A stretch of DNA of 64,000 bases from Aspidiotus rigidus. Taxonomy: Eukaryota; Arthropoda; Insecta; Hemiptera; Diaspididae. Positions 11,070 through 22,749 of the stretch are shown here, one piece after another. The stretch covers positions 12,927,001 to 12,991,000 of the forward strand of contig JAVHKY010000004.1 in NCBI GenBank assembly GCA_035079385.1, given 5' to 3'. The notes beneath the pieces were generated by a model, which saw only the letters and a list, made by a program, of their open reading frames with translations, did not search any database and was not told where the DNA came from. The translations under genes were made by a program, and so were the position numbers. Position 1 is the stretch's first letter. Every line of letters begins with the position of its first letter.

Positions 11070-12900
11070 AAGAGACTTTTTTCTTTATAATGTCGCGTAA
11101 CGCCGATCCTCCGCCCGAGGCGTTCAGGAGCCTTTGGAGCCGACAGGTTCCTATTTCCTCTTCATCGTGGCGTACGGACCGCCGTGCGCAACACAGTATA
11201 GTTCATAAGCTTATGTAGTAAGAAAAGAATTTTGCAATATTGATTGTAAATCACTTTGAGCAAACGCTCTTCCAACATCTCGTTAAGAGGAACAACTTGA
11301 TACGCTATCTTTACATTTAAGTGTTCTTATGATTGAAGTATAGTTTTTCGAGACAATATCAACCGAACTTGATAAGGGATTTCATAGATGAGATCAGCGT
11401 TATCATCCAATTTATTGGCTCAACTTCTCTCATTATCCCCTAATCGATTATTGCATCTTACTTCACGTGTAGAATATTTTTGAACGTAGCGAAAAACATC
11501 CATTCTCTTCAAAGATAGATCTTCAATAGTGCTAATATTGAACAAAATGGTAATACGTAGGTTGACAAAAAAAGTAAAATCCGATCCGTGGACACATTTG
11601 ACTTATAATTATTTCGCTGGAAAATACAATTTTATAGGTATGTTGAAGATTTGAAAATTGAAACTTTGAGGGATCACTTCTTCACTTGTTACCTCCAAAG
11701 AAAACAAAGGCTGTATATGCTAGACTCAAGGGTTTGTCTTACAAACTTGTTCTCGTATCGCGCCGCAATATAGTAACTCGTTAACAGGGCAACAAAAACG
11801 CTCAATGGAGCTCGGCAGCTTTTGGACTAACTAATCAAATTATTGTCTGCGAGTTTAATGCAACGCAACAAACACCAAACAGTTATGAGAACGCGTGCGT
11901 TCCTACATACGGTAATATTTTTTTCCACAATTTATTGCACAGTGTTGAAACCATAAACCGTTGAACAAAGGGGAGTATTTGATATTTTCAAATTTTTTCC
12001 TCAAGTATACAATGAAATTAAGGGTTTGAACAAAACAAAGTATTCATTTTTCTCTATAAAAAAATGAAGTTTAGGTCGGAAGAAGAACTCAAACTGCACA
12101 ATATTAGAAAAGCATTTCTTTTGATACAAGTCGGACTTCATCGATGTTATCGTTCCCGCCAGATACAATGTTTTTCTCCCCTTATCTGAAGGAAAAAATT
12201 TCATAACGGGAAATTTCTCACGAGGTGCAAAAAATTCACACTAGGTGCTAGTAGTGCATCTGGGTTCACCGACAGTGGATATTATAAAATTTCATGTAAA
12301 AAAATAATGCTGATTTCGATCATCTGGAGATCCTCACACGTACATGCGTGAGTTTTTCCTACTAGATAAGTATTCAAATTAAATTATAATATTCAAAATC
12401 TAATATTATTTCCAAAAAGATGAGATAAAGTTTTGTCTTTTCTGCGACTACACATATATAATTGGTACTTCACTAATAAAAATGGGTACCCATTTTCCAT
12501 CAACCAAAACTACGATAAAGTATGTTCAATAAAATCAACATTGTCTCATTACGTCCAAAATACAATAGAAAAATCACCCTATGAACATGATGTGAATTTA
12601 AGAAATAGTCGAAAAATTAATTCTGTTCGCATTTAAGTAGGGAAACAATAAATAATGAGATGCATTTATCGGCCCGCGAAAATAAAAGAAAATCACGGGA
12701 AAATTGTAGTGATTTCCAGGGAAGAAAAATTTTTGCACGACTTCATTAATGTAAGACGCCAAAAAAAATGAGTACACAAGAAAAATATAAGATGCACGAC
12801 TTGTAATTAAAACCAAACGGAAGATTAAAAAATCAGCGGCATAATATTATTAATGAACGTAAAACTTATTACAAATATGAATCAAAGTATTAGATTTAGA
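11070..12900. other. AT-rich stretch without recognised gene
   Basis: Short open frames only. A small frame starting at ATG 11090 (about 43 codons, beginning MSRNADPPPEAFRSLW) directly follows the AATAAA-containing segment and could be the first codons of something once attached to it, but I do not recognise it. Nothing else stands out. Confidence 0.4.
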
Positions 12901-12911
12901 TTATTAGAAAG

Positions 12912-13900
12912 TTATTGGACTAGTAACGCCTTCTTAGCCAAGCATGGACGACCACGTTTTCGCTTTCTTCCTAGAGGTATTTGTTTAGCCTCTTCTGGCA
13001 CTTGCACCAACTTCAACCTAATTTTCATAAGGAATGCTTGCATTCGCCTTCTTTGAAGAAGTGTGGACATGTGCAAGTAGACTCTCCTATCCGAGTAGAG
13101 TGTATATAAATGACCCAAAGGCCGTAGTTGAATGTTTTGAAGGAGTCGAACGTTCTTCACTTCCCTTGCAAACCTTCATACTTCTTGAGCAGTTTTGTAG
13201 TTAAAGGCTGTTCTATAGTTGAGGAGCAAACAAAAAATAATGTTCCTCCCTTGTGGTCTCTTTGGAGAACCGGATGGTTGGATATAGCCCATTAAAATGC
13301 AGCTGTCCATGTTTTTAGAGGTACGGACGGAGTTTCAACAAAGGTGACACAATTCGTTGATGTTGGATCGCGTCGTTGTGACCAGTCTTCTACCAGATTT
13401 GTGGCACTCTCCATGAATTGCCCAACTGGAAGTCTTTCTCCCAACGTATGCCCTCGCTTTATCCACGCGTTCGTTCCTTCCAAACCATTGTTTGTTGTGG
13501 GACATCCAGGTGCACATCCGAGATACCACATAGGAAACTTGATCAACCATTGCTGTTCAAAATACTTCAGGAACTTCATGACAATCGGACACTTTTCTCG
13601 CTTCCATTTTTCTAGAAATAATGCCGCAGCTATCCGAAAAATCTCGTCCGTCTGGCAATGATGAAGTGCCTCGATATCTATTTTCATGCGAACTGCTGTA
13701 CCATTTATACTTCTTGATATTCTCCGTGACATGAAAATAACACATGATACGCACTGCTGGTGCCCCGAACACGTTCATGTGACCCCTGGATATGGTTTCA
13801 CTGCCATCGGCCAATAGAATGGAGGGACTCCATTCCAAGAGATATTGATGTAATAACGTGAAAACAAATTCAAAATCTTCTATTGTCTCACCATTCATGA
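12912..13900 (-). pseudogene. MULE (Mutator-like) transposase, decayed copy 1
   Basis: Read on the minus strand, the first part (13898-13700) gives ETIEDFEFVFTLLHQYL, then SILLADGSETI and VRIMCYFHVTENIKKY. After a frameshift near 13700 a second part (13690-13292) gives FLKYFEQQWL, FPMWYLGCAPGCPTTNNGLE and TNAWIKR. LLADGSETI, CYFHV and NNxLEGTN are hallmarks of the MULE transposase core. The far end (12990-12912) gives GRKRKRGRPCLAKKALLVQ, a basic AT-hook-like tail of the kind that closes such transposases. The N-terminus, including the first catalytic Asp region, is missing upstream of 13900, and stops and frameshifts occur throughout. The element is dead. I found no terminal inverted repeats. 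Confidence 0.8.
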
Positions 13901-14099
13901 CATCTAGAAGAACAGGATTTTCATTTTCTCGTTCTGACCAGTTAAAAAGTCATGCTCAGTAATGGCGGGAATTTCAATTAACATCACGCCCCCTTCAATT
14001 ATTTTCCCGCCCTCGTCCTTCCCGTTCAATATTATTTTAGTCACGTGCACTTTAATATTTCCCATAAATAACAACATAAACTATTATTCAAAAAATTAG

Positions 14100-14800
14100 A
14101 TGTCCCAAGAATTTTTCCAAGTCCCCCTCTTATCATAAAAAGCTTGGAGCCTGAAGTTTTTCCAAGTCCCGAAAATAATGACGTGACAACTTAACGCGCT
14201 GCAATTTCAAGGGAGCCGTCGTTTTCGTTTTTCTAAGTACCCCTCCTGTCATAAATAGCTCAACAGTGGAAATTTTCCAAGTCCCTATCCGTCGAAAAAC
14301 TTGAAAAATTTTGAATCCTATCATACATAGCTCGAGAGTCAACATTTTTCCAAGTCCCCCTCCTATTATATATAGCTTGGAAGTCGAAATTTCTCTAACT
14401 CCCCCTCCTATAACATATATAATTCGAGGGTCAACATTTTAACAGGGAACCTATTCTATGGGTCTTTTTGAAAATTTTGGCATACGCCGTAAAAAAATCG
14501 TCTCTCGAGCTATATGATAGGAGAGGGACTTAGAATAATTTCGAGTCTCGAGGTATATATGATATTTCGAAGTCCCCCTCCTATCATATAGCTCGGAGGT
14601 CCAAATTTTTCTCAGCCCCTCTTCTGTCATATATAGCTCGAGAGTCGAAATTTGTCCAAGTCCCCCTCCTATCATAATAATAATTTGACTCATATAACAG
14701 GTTCCCTGCGTTCCTCGTTCAACTTCGTTAACAAAGCCGTCTTTTTTCCAAGTCCTCCTCCTATAATATTTAGCTCAAGGGTCGAAATTTTCCCAAGCCC
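14100..14800. repeat. Composite repeat, second locus
   Basis: About a dozen A units in mixed orientation (for example 14112-14150, 14320-14440, 14500-14690) with block B at 14445-14490 (+, AACAGGGAACCTATTCTATG) and block C reversed at 14692-14745. B and C again carry the shared AACAGGGAACCTG-type sequence in inverted orientation. Units are more diverged than at 4.4-6.6 kb. Confidence 0.85.
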
Positions 14801-15395
14801 CACCCCCTCAGTGATGTCATCAACCTCAGGCCACTCGCGAACGCGCTCGCGCAAGGAAATTTCCTGAAAGTACCCCCAACAAAAGGGATAGTGGGTTCCC
14901 CGCTAAAAAATAAAAGTAGATTTTCTCGTGAGATTTTTCTTGTGAAATAGACTAGTTTTTGAGTCAGTTCAGCACAGCCCCATAATCAAGGGCGGCAGGA
15001 GGGGGCTGAGCCCTCAAGACGTGTCACTCCAGCCAAGAGTACAATCCTAATAAAACAAAGAATCATTTCTACGCTCGGCCCCTGAGAAATACAAATCGAA
15101 AGATTTTTCTCGTGTCATCTCAAAATAGTATTCCTAGGTTAATAAGAGATTCAATGATGCGACACGTTGGCCCTAACCGCTCTGCGAACTCCAAATTTTG
15201 TCTCTTTACAGTGAGAATGAAAAATATTATCTCTTGGTAACATCTTATACTTATTTAGTTATGTTGAAAATGGAAGAAAGTTTCAGGATTTTGTCAAGCA
15301 GTTCTATATAGAAATATCAAGTTTGCATTGACACTCGCATTCTCAGACGTCCCTTTTGGTTCAAGGAACTTTGATTTTAGCCTCAAGTTTTTAAC
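14800..15395. other. Unassigned sequence between two composite-repeat loci
   Basis: No gene or clear repeat. A G-rich patch around 14990 (GGCGGCAGGAGGGGGCTGAG) resembles the ends of many arthropod DNA elements, but there is no partner end. Confidence 0.4.
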
Positions 15396-15397
15396 AG

Positions 15398-15735
15398 GGA
15401 ACCTGTTTTATGGGGGGCTTTTTGAGAAATTTGCCGTGCGCCGTCCGCCGTCCAGAAAAAAACTTGGAAAAATTTTGACTCTCGAGCCATATATGATAGG
15501 AGGGGGACTTGGGAAAATTTCAACTCTCGAGCTATCATATATAGCTTGAGATTCGAGAAAAATTTAGACTCTCAAACTATATTATACTAGGCTTATAGTA
15601 GGTCTAGGCCTTCTTTATACTAGCTTTATCTAGGTCTGGGCGTCCTTGAATTTTCAATACCAAATCCCATTTGACTCATAAAACAGGTTCCCTGCGTTCC
15701 TCGTTCAACTTCGTTAAGGATGCCGTCGTTTTTTA
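15398..15735. repeat. Compact B-A-CTAG-C copy of the composite repeat
   Basis: This is the clearest single copy of the family: block B (15398-15470), two A units (15473-15545), a CTAG-rich stretch (15570-15640) and block C reversed (15650-15735). Its two ends carry the same 18-bp sequence, CAGGGAACCTGTTTTATG, in inverted orientation (15401-15418 and about 15673-15690). This looks like terminal inverted repeats of an element ~290 bp long whose middle can expand into the A array. Confidence 0.8.
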
Positions 15736-15739
15736 ATAT

Positions 15740-16409
15740 AAGGATTTCCTAATACATAAGTACACTATCCAGAGAACTTTTCTTTTTCCCAATACCACCA
15801 GTTCGTTTATTTTTCTTCTGTGCCTGATCAATACTCCAAGTGTTGCATTTAAGAGGCTTGAGTCATAGCTGATTCTTTTATTTTTATTCTATTCTATTTC
15901 TTTTCCTCTCTCTCTAGACACTTACAGGCAGTGGGGTAGTGAAGGAAAAGTGAATCAACTTCTTTCCTTTTTTACGATATATGAAATGACATATTCCAAA
16001 ACCAGTCACCGGGGAGGACCTTTAGCAATTGGATGAGTTATACATTTAAGTATTTGTAATTTGAATCGAGCAGAGCTAACATTTAAAATTGAACAGATAA
16101 TCGCTACGCTGTAAGAGAATGTGATTCCCAAAATCCGATGTGTGATCAGCATTATTTTATTTTAAATGGAGAATGATTGGAATCAGTAGCACATAGATTA
16201 AAAATTAGAAGATCGTAGTCGCTTGCAAGATATTTTGCAAAATTCTACGTTTTTGTAAACTTTTTGCGGCAGAAATCCTTACAAAATTTGTCGACGTTTC
16301 ACGTGATGATAGTGAGGCCTTCTTGATAAAGGTCCTTAATAAGGGCGGACTGATCAACGGCGCGCCTCGGTACGTATTTAATGATACCTAGTTTAAGAGG
16401 ACATCCCTC
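15740..16409. other. No gene recognised
   Basis: AT-rich sequence with no open frame of note, no terminal repeats and no tandem units that I can see. Confidence 0.5.
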
Positions 16410-17285
16410 TTTTCAGGCTTCGACGCGAGCTTCTTGGACTATCTTTTCAAAAACAAATTTAACAAAACCAAAATTCAAAGCTCTACGAGCTGTGGGAAGT
16501 GAAATTCAAGGGTACTAAATTTCCAGATAGGAAGAATGAAAAAAATATTATTGAAAGAAAAATTGAGTGAACCTTTCGTCAATAACACTAGGCAACAATT
16601 AAAATTTTGTTGAAAATTGCTGAAGTAAGATAGGTTGTATCTAGAAGTATTTTTTGCGCTGATTTCAGAACCGTTTTCCGTTTTTTGATAGGAGGTCGCG
16701 TTTTCTTGTTATCAGTTTGTTTAGTTGCCGCGCATCGTCGTGAGACGAAGCGTTCTTTATCGATCTTCGATCAACGATAGCAGTATCAACGCTCCATATA
16801 AGGAACGCTTCGTCTCGCGACGATGCGCGGCAACTAAACTAAGTGATACAGTGATACCGGTAACAAGAAAACGCGACCTCCTATCAAAAAACGGAAAACG
16901 GTTCTGAAATCCAGCGCAAAAAATACTTTTAGATACAACCTGTCTCACTTCAGCAATTTTCAAATAATTTTCAATTGTTGCCTAGTGTAATGAACGTCTG
17001 TTAAAAAGTTCTTCATCACGAAAATCCGCTTCTCGTAACGTAAGCAGTTACTCGTAATGATGAGAAATTTTTCGAGGTCTACTTATCCGATCCTCAAAAA
17101 AATTGCAAGTTTACTTATCTTCTGATATAATGCTACAACATGGCCACGTTACAAAAAAAATCCATCCGGTAGTTTCGGAGGAGTTCCACGAACAAAAAAG
17201 TCTTATAATGAATAATAAATATAATAAGGAAACCTGAACGGACAGGTTTAATACCTCATTTTTTCGATAAAAAAAAGTCGGTCAA
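16410..17285 (+). repeat. Dispersed repeat family Y, diverged copy
   Basis: Both flanks of the foldback at 16583-16989 align with 23870-24637. On the left: AACAAATTTAACAAAAC, then CTGTGGGAAGTGAAATTCAA. On the right: AAAATCCGCTTCTCGTAACG, CCGGTAGTTTCGGAGGAGTT, AAGGAAACCTGAA and finally AATACCTCATTTTTTCGATA, ending in GTCGG near 17282. This copy has one instead of two internal 168-bp units and an internal deletion near 17240. It supports the GTCGG end as a real family terminus. Confidence 0.75.
16583..16989. mobile_element. Foldback element with ~185-bp arms inside repeat Y
   Basis: The left arm reads CACTAGGCAACAATT, GAAAATTGCTGAAGTAAGA, TTTTTTGATAGGAGGTCGCG and TAGTTGCCGCGCATCGTCGT. The right arm is the reverse complement in the same order with about 5-10 percent mismatch. 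Only ~40-50 bp (about 16755-16801) separate the arms, and this centre has its own small hairpin (TATCGATCTTCGATCAACGATA-like, around 16757-16778). No coding capacity. It interrupts an alignable repeat, so it is an insertion. An obvious TSD is not visible because the host repeat is diverged at the junctions. Confidence 0.85.
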
Positions 17286-17289
17286 AGGA

Positions 17290-19193
17290 TACCCCTCTTT
17301 ATATACCCTGTACGAAACCACAGGGTCGAGTGTGCAGTGGTATGCGATTTGAATTATCTCAAAAATGAACGTAATTAACGTAAATTTGAAGAAATTGAAG
17401 TTCATAGAGCGTAAGATTTTCTTTCAGATAGCGCATTTTTCATCAAAATTTAAACAATTCTGATTTTCCTTTTGTAAACCATTGCTCTCTAAGTCGCTGA
17501 TTTCCTTATCAGTAATCCTTCCAATGACATAGACTGGAACAGTGATTGTAAACCCTACGCTGAGAAAGAGTTGAACCACAAGCTGCAATTGGTTGGCTTT
17601 TTAACCCTTTGAAAGATGATGTGGCCCACTGAACCACATGAGATAAGTTCTACTGCCATTCATCAGGTACGCGACTTTCTCCTTAATTTTAATAGAGACT
17701 TTAAAGTTCGCTTTTTAAAACGAAAGTATATCGCTATGAGTTTTAGAAAGATGGCGCGTAATAATGCTAATATCACTATAGTTAATCGGATTGCACATCG
17801 AATTATGCATATTCGATTCGAGAAATTGCGAGTGCGTACTCATAAATCTTCGCCATTTTCTCGCGTGGTAACGACTATTTTTTCGGCATTCTCTGCTATC
17901 GTCATTACCTCACAAAATTCGCCGCATACAAAAGGTTGCATTATATTGGCTATCTGTGGTGAGCGGGTAAAAATCTGTAAGCGGATGATTTACGATAATT
18001 ATGCAGAATTGGTTGAAGTCGAGCGAAAGTATGTAGACACAAAAACGAACGCATCCAATTTCAGTTTTTGCTTATTTCGTATATTTGTACTTCTTCGTCT
18101 TCATCTCCCTCTCCCTTAGTAACGGAGTCACAAAAATAATAATTTATGTCACCGCGATCGGTTATTTATGTAAACAGTGGAAAAACGCTTTATGGAGCAG
18201 CGAGAGGAGCGAAAATGCCGCCGGTCAGTCTACGAGTTGAAGTTGTTTTTTATCTTTTCAATCATTTATTGTATAAATCTTGGCTTGTTTGACGTAGAAA
18301 AAATGCGGACGAGCGACTCATTCTGCCCCGTATTTTTATTCTCACGTACACGCGGGACAAGGTTAAAAGGGAATATGATAATGATGAAAATAATAATAAC
18401 GATAAATTCAACATTTCAAAGAGAAATATTTTCTATTTTATTTATTTGATCGTCATTTTTGTTTCCTCTATTGTTTTTGCACACATAAATAGATATATAA
18501 TATACACTATTCACTTTTTTTTCCTCCTCCTCCGTTTCTATCCCATTTTTTTTTTTTTTCCTTTCCATTAGTACTTCTGTATATTACTATTGCGCTACTA
18601 CACAGAAACTCTTTTTTTTTTTCTCTCTCTCTCCCTCTAGCCGAGTCTACCGTTTTGAAAACTAAAAAGTCGCCGCCAATTCTACGCGATTGTTTGCTGA
18701 ACAAAAGTATTACGCACTGATATTCAAATGATTATTTATGTATCATTTCAGAGGCTTCATCATCGTTCAGTATGACGTTTAGATGAGAGCAAAACGTTTT
18801 TATTCGCCGCCTCGCCGCCGTGTGTGTATATACCTTCGGAGGTGAAGCTCTACCACAGGTAGAGCAGAATATCCATTTTGTCGACTGATTTATTTAGTGT
18901 TTCGTAGTTTTCGCGAGCATTTTCTCTTTCTTTCGTCATCTCATGTTTGTACGGAAGGTCACGAAAAATGTACAACAGAGAAAAACGAAAAAGGTTGCAA
19001 AGTATGCAACCCTGCCTACTAGGGAAGTAATTAGATATGACTGTCTTTCATTTGTACCATGCATCCGATTCTGTACAAGCAACATTTGAGTCCAATAGAG
19101 AAATCGTACACTGTCCAACATTTTATTCCTATCTACTACACTACTTTTCATAATTATTGATGTCATCGACTCTAGCTCATTGTATAAATAAGT
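17290..19193. other. Unassigned stretch with one 167-codon open frame
   Basis: The frame at 17616-18119 (+) is the longest here. Its product (begins MMWPTEPHEISSTAIHQVRD) shows no motif I recognise, only a hydrophobic end. I see no family match or conserved flank, so I do not call a gene. An 8-bp perfect hairpin (GCTCTACC ACA GGTAGAGC, 18847-18865) and T-rich tracts at 18510-18640 are the only other structures. Confidence 0.3.
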
Positions 19194-19517
19194 TTCATAA
19201 CTAGAGCAAGGAATCCTTGGCATTTATATCTTTCTTCGGGAAGCAATTAGTAGGGAAGTTCCGATAAGAAAAAGTACGAATCAGAGGGGGGAGGGGCAGT
19301 AGTTACATTTTTATTTTGCCGGAAAGTGCCGAAAGTAGCTTTAAGAGCCGAAATTGGCTATAAGAGCCGGAAATGCGAATAAATGCCGAAAACGGGTCAA
19401 AAGGTGAAAAATTTCAGAAAATGGGAAGGAAGAGGAAAGAACGAAAAAGAAAATTGAGTTATATTAGAAGAAATGATGAAGATTCTTTTGGTGCATGAAT
19501 TAGCGTCAAGAAATGAC

Positions 19518-19669
19518 CAGACCTGACGAGAGGGGGGCAACTGGGGATTTTGTCCCCGGGCCCGACTCTGTTAGGGGCCCGCAGGGTCCTTAGTTTTCAA
19601 GGGGAGGGGGCTTTTGGGGGCCCGCTGTGTTCCTTGCCCCGGAACCGACTGAAGCTCTCAACGGGCCTG
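19518..19669. mobile_element. Nested hAT MITE, 152 bp, GC-rich
   Basis: The ends are CAGACCTGACGAGAG and, read inward from the right, CAGGCCCGTTGAGAG. They are bounded by a perfect 8-bp duplication GAAATGAC (19510-19517 and 19670-19677). The body is unusually GC-rich (GTCCCCGGGCCCG, GGGGCCCGC) against an AT-rich background. Nesting inside the larger hAT element shows that it inserted later. No coding capacity. Confidence 0.88.
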
Positions 19670-19859
19670 GAAATGACATGTTTGGCGCTTACGAAGTCCG
19701 AAAAGCTGACCTAGGTTTACCCGTGTCTGCATTCATTCTGTCATTCTAGCGTTGCGCGACGGTTGTATTACATGTTCATCATTCGTACCTACTGTCATTC
19801 TGTAAATCTGCGACGACTATTTACTGTTTTGAACACTGGGGAAAGATACCGAAAATTTA

Positions 19860-20490
19860 AACTTGTCTGACAGTTTCAATCCTTACAATAAAAACTTTGA
19901 AGTTTTAGCGACAGATGGAAAAATCATTTCATGTTTGATAGGCGGCAAAGATATCAAATGTAGTAAAAGGAATAAATGTGGATTCGCACTATGGGTCTCG
20001 TATGTACATATAAAAAACTGGTGTTGGGTGCGGATTCTCAACATGTAATTACAGACGCTCATCCAGGAAAACCTATCGACTTGGCATTCATAAAATCATA
20101 CTGTACTCACTTTCCTGAGGCTCTCAATAACTTAGAAACTCGTGGTCGCAGGTGAACATATTGAGCAATTGCGTATTCAAATAGCGAACATTCCAGGGCA
20201 AAGAGGGGCACAATTGAGAAAGCAAAGTGACGAGATGTTCGCAAAAAAAAAACGAAGGTTTCCTCGCGCTACAAGACTTAAGTTATGCATTGACTCGCGT
20301 CAAACTCACTCAGACATCTCACAAGACCCCAGTATATGAAGTGCATACACCAATGCTCCGCTAGTATCTGTCGATGTAGAAAGATCTTTCTCTGAATATA
20401 AATACTTACTGAGCGATCGTCGCTAGAGTTTCACGTAAGATAACGTTGAAAAGCATCTCATTGTTATGCACAACTCGGAATTTTTGTAAT
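19860..20490 (+). pseudogene. hAT transposase remnant
   Basis: The 5' part (19863-20048) gives FEVLATDGKIISCLIGGKDI, which fits loosely the N-terminal zinc-finger-like segment of hAT transposases but lacks a full Cys2His2 set. The 3' part (about 20360-20490) gives SVDVERSFSEYKYLLSDRR, then DNVEKHLIVMHNSEFL. This matches the hAT C-terminal dimerisation domain (xxxERSFSxxK...RxxL...N.E.hl.l..N) well. Stop codons (after DRR and after SFT) and loss of the central RNase-H-like domain make it non-functional. Strand and position agree with the 1418-bp element around it. Confidence 0.75.
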
Positions 20491-20629
20491 CAATCGTAAT
20501 TTTATGCGGAATAAACTGTTTTTTTTTTGTGAATTTTCTTATAACTGCCGAATAATGCCGAAAATTTGATCTTCAGAGCCGAAAAGAGTCCCTATTAGCG
20601 CCGAAAATTCCTTGCTCTATTCATAACTA

Positions 20630-21984
20630 AGGGAGGAAGTCATAAGGAGCGGAATGGATTTGCGCCTCGTGCGCTCAAGCACAAACCTCACTGGAAGAAG
20701 CATCCCTCTTTTAATTAGCTGTCCCTGTAAACTAGCTGTCCGCACCCATAAATTAAACATGAATTATACATTTCGACTCGAGTTTTGTGGGAGACGCAAA
20801 AAACTTAATCGATTACAGTACCCAATTAGGTTGATTTGAAAATACGGGACATTGGTAGTACCGGTCAATCGCTAATTATTGCGATCATTTCCATAAAGAA
20901 CGAAGTAAGGTCGAACAGATAAGTTACATGTACTTACCAGTACATGAATTCGTTTCCATTATTAATACCAACCTATATAGCACAGTTATGGCTTTCATTT
21001 AACCGGAAGCTAAGCGTATCGTTTAACCAATTTCTGTACGCCATATCAAACTCATATTATGCACATATACAAAGAACAATATAATATAATGACAATAAAC
21101 AATAATAACACTTAATAGGCCTATATATCAATTGGTTGCAACAAAATCGAACATCGTTTAGGCAGTCACTCTATTCATTTATTACATAACCTTTAGCGTA
21201 CGTATTTTTTCCATATTATACGCTGAGGGAAAAGTGTATCGTCTGCATGAATATGGTGTTATGCACATGCACATGGGCTGAGTAAATGGTTATAGGTACC
21301 TTTCTATAAATACGTGCTTCAGCGATGTACGCGCACAACAATAGGGAAGAAACGTCCGGTTAATCGCTAAGCGAATCGTCCTTTAATTTGCATTTTACAA
21401 TTTTCGTATCATAGATAAGAAAAACAAAATTAAGTGTGTTACTTTACATTACAACACATATTTACGTATGTCTTTTTATCATTGTTGTTGAATAGTTTTA
21501 AGTTACAGGCATTAATTCGTATTTTATAACCACCAATTATCATACCGTTGCCAGCACAATTAAGCACTTACCTATAGTGTTCGTTTTTTGCGGACGACGC
21601 GACGTGGATGTACGCTAAAATCGATTCTCATTATATTTGTGTGGAAGTTTGGACAACGATCGTTGAGACTAAAACGATATATTAATGAAGGAAATGGGAA
21701 AATGTGAGCACTTGTTCTGTGGCCCGAAAACCCATTTAGTACCTGAAATAGCCATTGAACTCTTGAAAATTTTGTGAAAAAACTACCATTTGGACGGGAC
21801 AGTATAAGAAACTTTATTAGACATGACGATCTGTATTATTTTGTTCAGTCACACTTCAGCGCTCCCTTGTTCAATTTTGTTGGTTGAAAACTTTGTCAAA
21901 TTACTCGTCTGTATGATCGACTTCTTACACTAAAAAATTGAACAAAAATTCTAACGCTTGAGCCCTACACCTACTTTGATCCGT
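20630..21984. other. No gene recognised
   Basis: AT-rich DNA without open frames of interest, terminal repeats or tandem arrays. Confidence 0.5.
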
Positions 21985-22290
21985 TTTTTTTGTTTTTTTT
22001 TTTTATTTTACAAGCTTTGAAGCTGCTCTAGGGCTATTAGCTTGACAAAGGTTTATTGAAAAGACGGATACTATCATATGGTTAAGTGAGGGGGAAGATG
22101 TCGGATGCGGTAAGATATTGTATCAGTTGATCTGTAAGTGTAGTGTCGTTATTTGTTAATGCCTCCTTTCTGGAATGAGAAATATTGTGAGTGTTTCGTA
22201 AGGTTGTTAGTTCGGGGCATGTAAAAATGTGATTAACGTCAATTTTGTCGAGGTGGCATTTGTGGCATTCTGGTGGTTCAGAGCTATTAA
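21985..22290 (-). pseudogene. Jockey-clade retrotransposon J1, 3' end (C-terminus, 3' UTR and poly(A))
   Basis: On the minus strand the frame reads FNSSEPPECHKCHLDKIDVN, then HIFTCPELTTLRN, and stops at 22082. CHKCH...H...C is the zinc-knuckle-like Cys/His tail that follows the RNase H domain in this group of Jockey-like elements (compare CPHC...H...C in the copy at 36356-36928). The 3' UTR contains AGCTAATAGCCCTAGAGCAG, alignable to AGCTCATAGCCCTGAAGGCA after the 36.9-kb copy, and ends in an A-rich tail (21985-22010 as T-rich on plus). The upstream continuation lies beyond the 2.34-kb module, at 24640-27180. Confidence 0.85.
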
Positions 22291-22499
22291 AAAAAATACT
22301 CACGCAGTCGCGTGAGTAGTACACGACTTTTCTTCCCACAATGCAAAAAACATTGAGAGAGTCACTCCCTCTCTTTAAATTAAATACCAATGACCTGTCA
22401 ATCATGTCAAAAATTTGTAGAATAAATAATAAAACTCAGTTTATAAATTCTATCGCTACGATGTCACATCAACAGATAACAGAGTAAAAATACCTATAA

Positions 22500-22620
22500 T
22501 CCAATAAGGAAACCTGAATTTTGTTATAATTTAGGCTAAGAGTCATCTAAAATCTACAAAACGTCTCCAGAAAAACCACTCCCCCTCCCCCTGTCCAAAC
22601 TGCTACGAGGCTATAACAGT
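22500..22620 (+). repeat. Diverged family-Y terminal block inside module M
   Basis: AAGGAAACCTGAATTTTG, AAAACGTCTCCAGAAA and CACTCCCCCTCCCCCTGT follow one another and parallel the block near the other end of the module (24502-24600: AAGGAAATCTGAAAT, AAAACGTCGAGAAAG, CCACTCCCCCTGTTGACC). This suggests that the module includes two related ends. Confidence 0.55.
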
Positions 22621-22749
22621 TGTTTCTAATAAAATAAAAGAGCTCTACAATCATTTTTATTTCTCATACGTTATTCTTAGCACATTATTAGTCTAGTATA
22701 CTGTATATTAGTGCTGAGTGGTTCAATTCTTCATCACTTCCGATTCCTG

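Larger units (their letters stand above)
19202..20619 (+). mobile_element. hAT-family DNA transposon, 1418 bp, internally deleted
   Basis: An 8-bp target-site duplication TTCATAAC lies immediately outside both ends (19194-19201 and 20620-20627), the hAT signature. The terminal inverted repeats start TAGAGCAAGGAAT on each side. Subterminal regions repeat short GCCGAAA / GAGCCG words (19319-19400 and 20545-20605), as is common for hAT transposase-binding sites. The interior keeps a decayed transposase (19860-20490) and carries a younger nested MITE (19518-19669). An autonomous hAT element is usually 2.5-4 kb, so about half is missing. Confidence 0.9.

Noticed and set aside
17616..18119. 167-codon open frame
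   Set aside because: No recognisable domain, no promoter or splice context, and residue content typical of AT-rich noncoding DNA. Noted but not called a gene.
22293..22320. Helitron 3' end (hairpin near the module border)
   Set aside because: There is a terminal hairpin but no CTRR after it, no 5' TC start, and the module is flanked by a 5-bp repeat, which Helitrons do not make.
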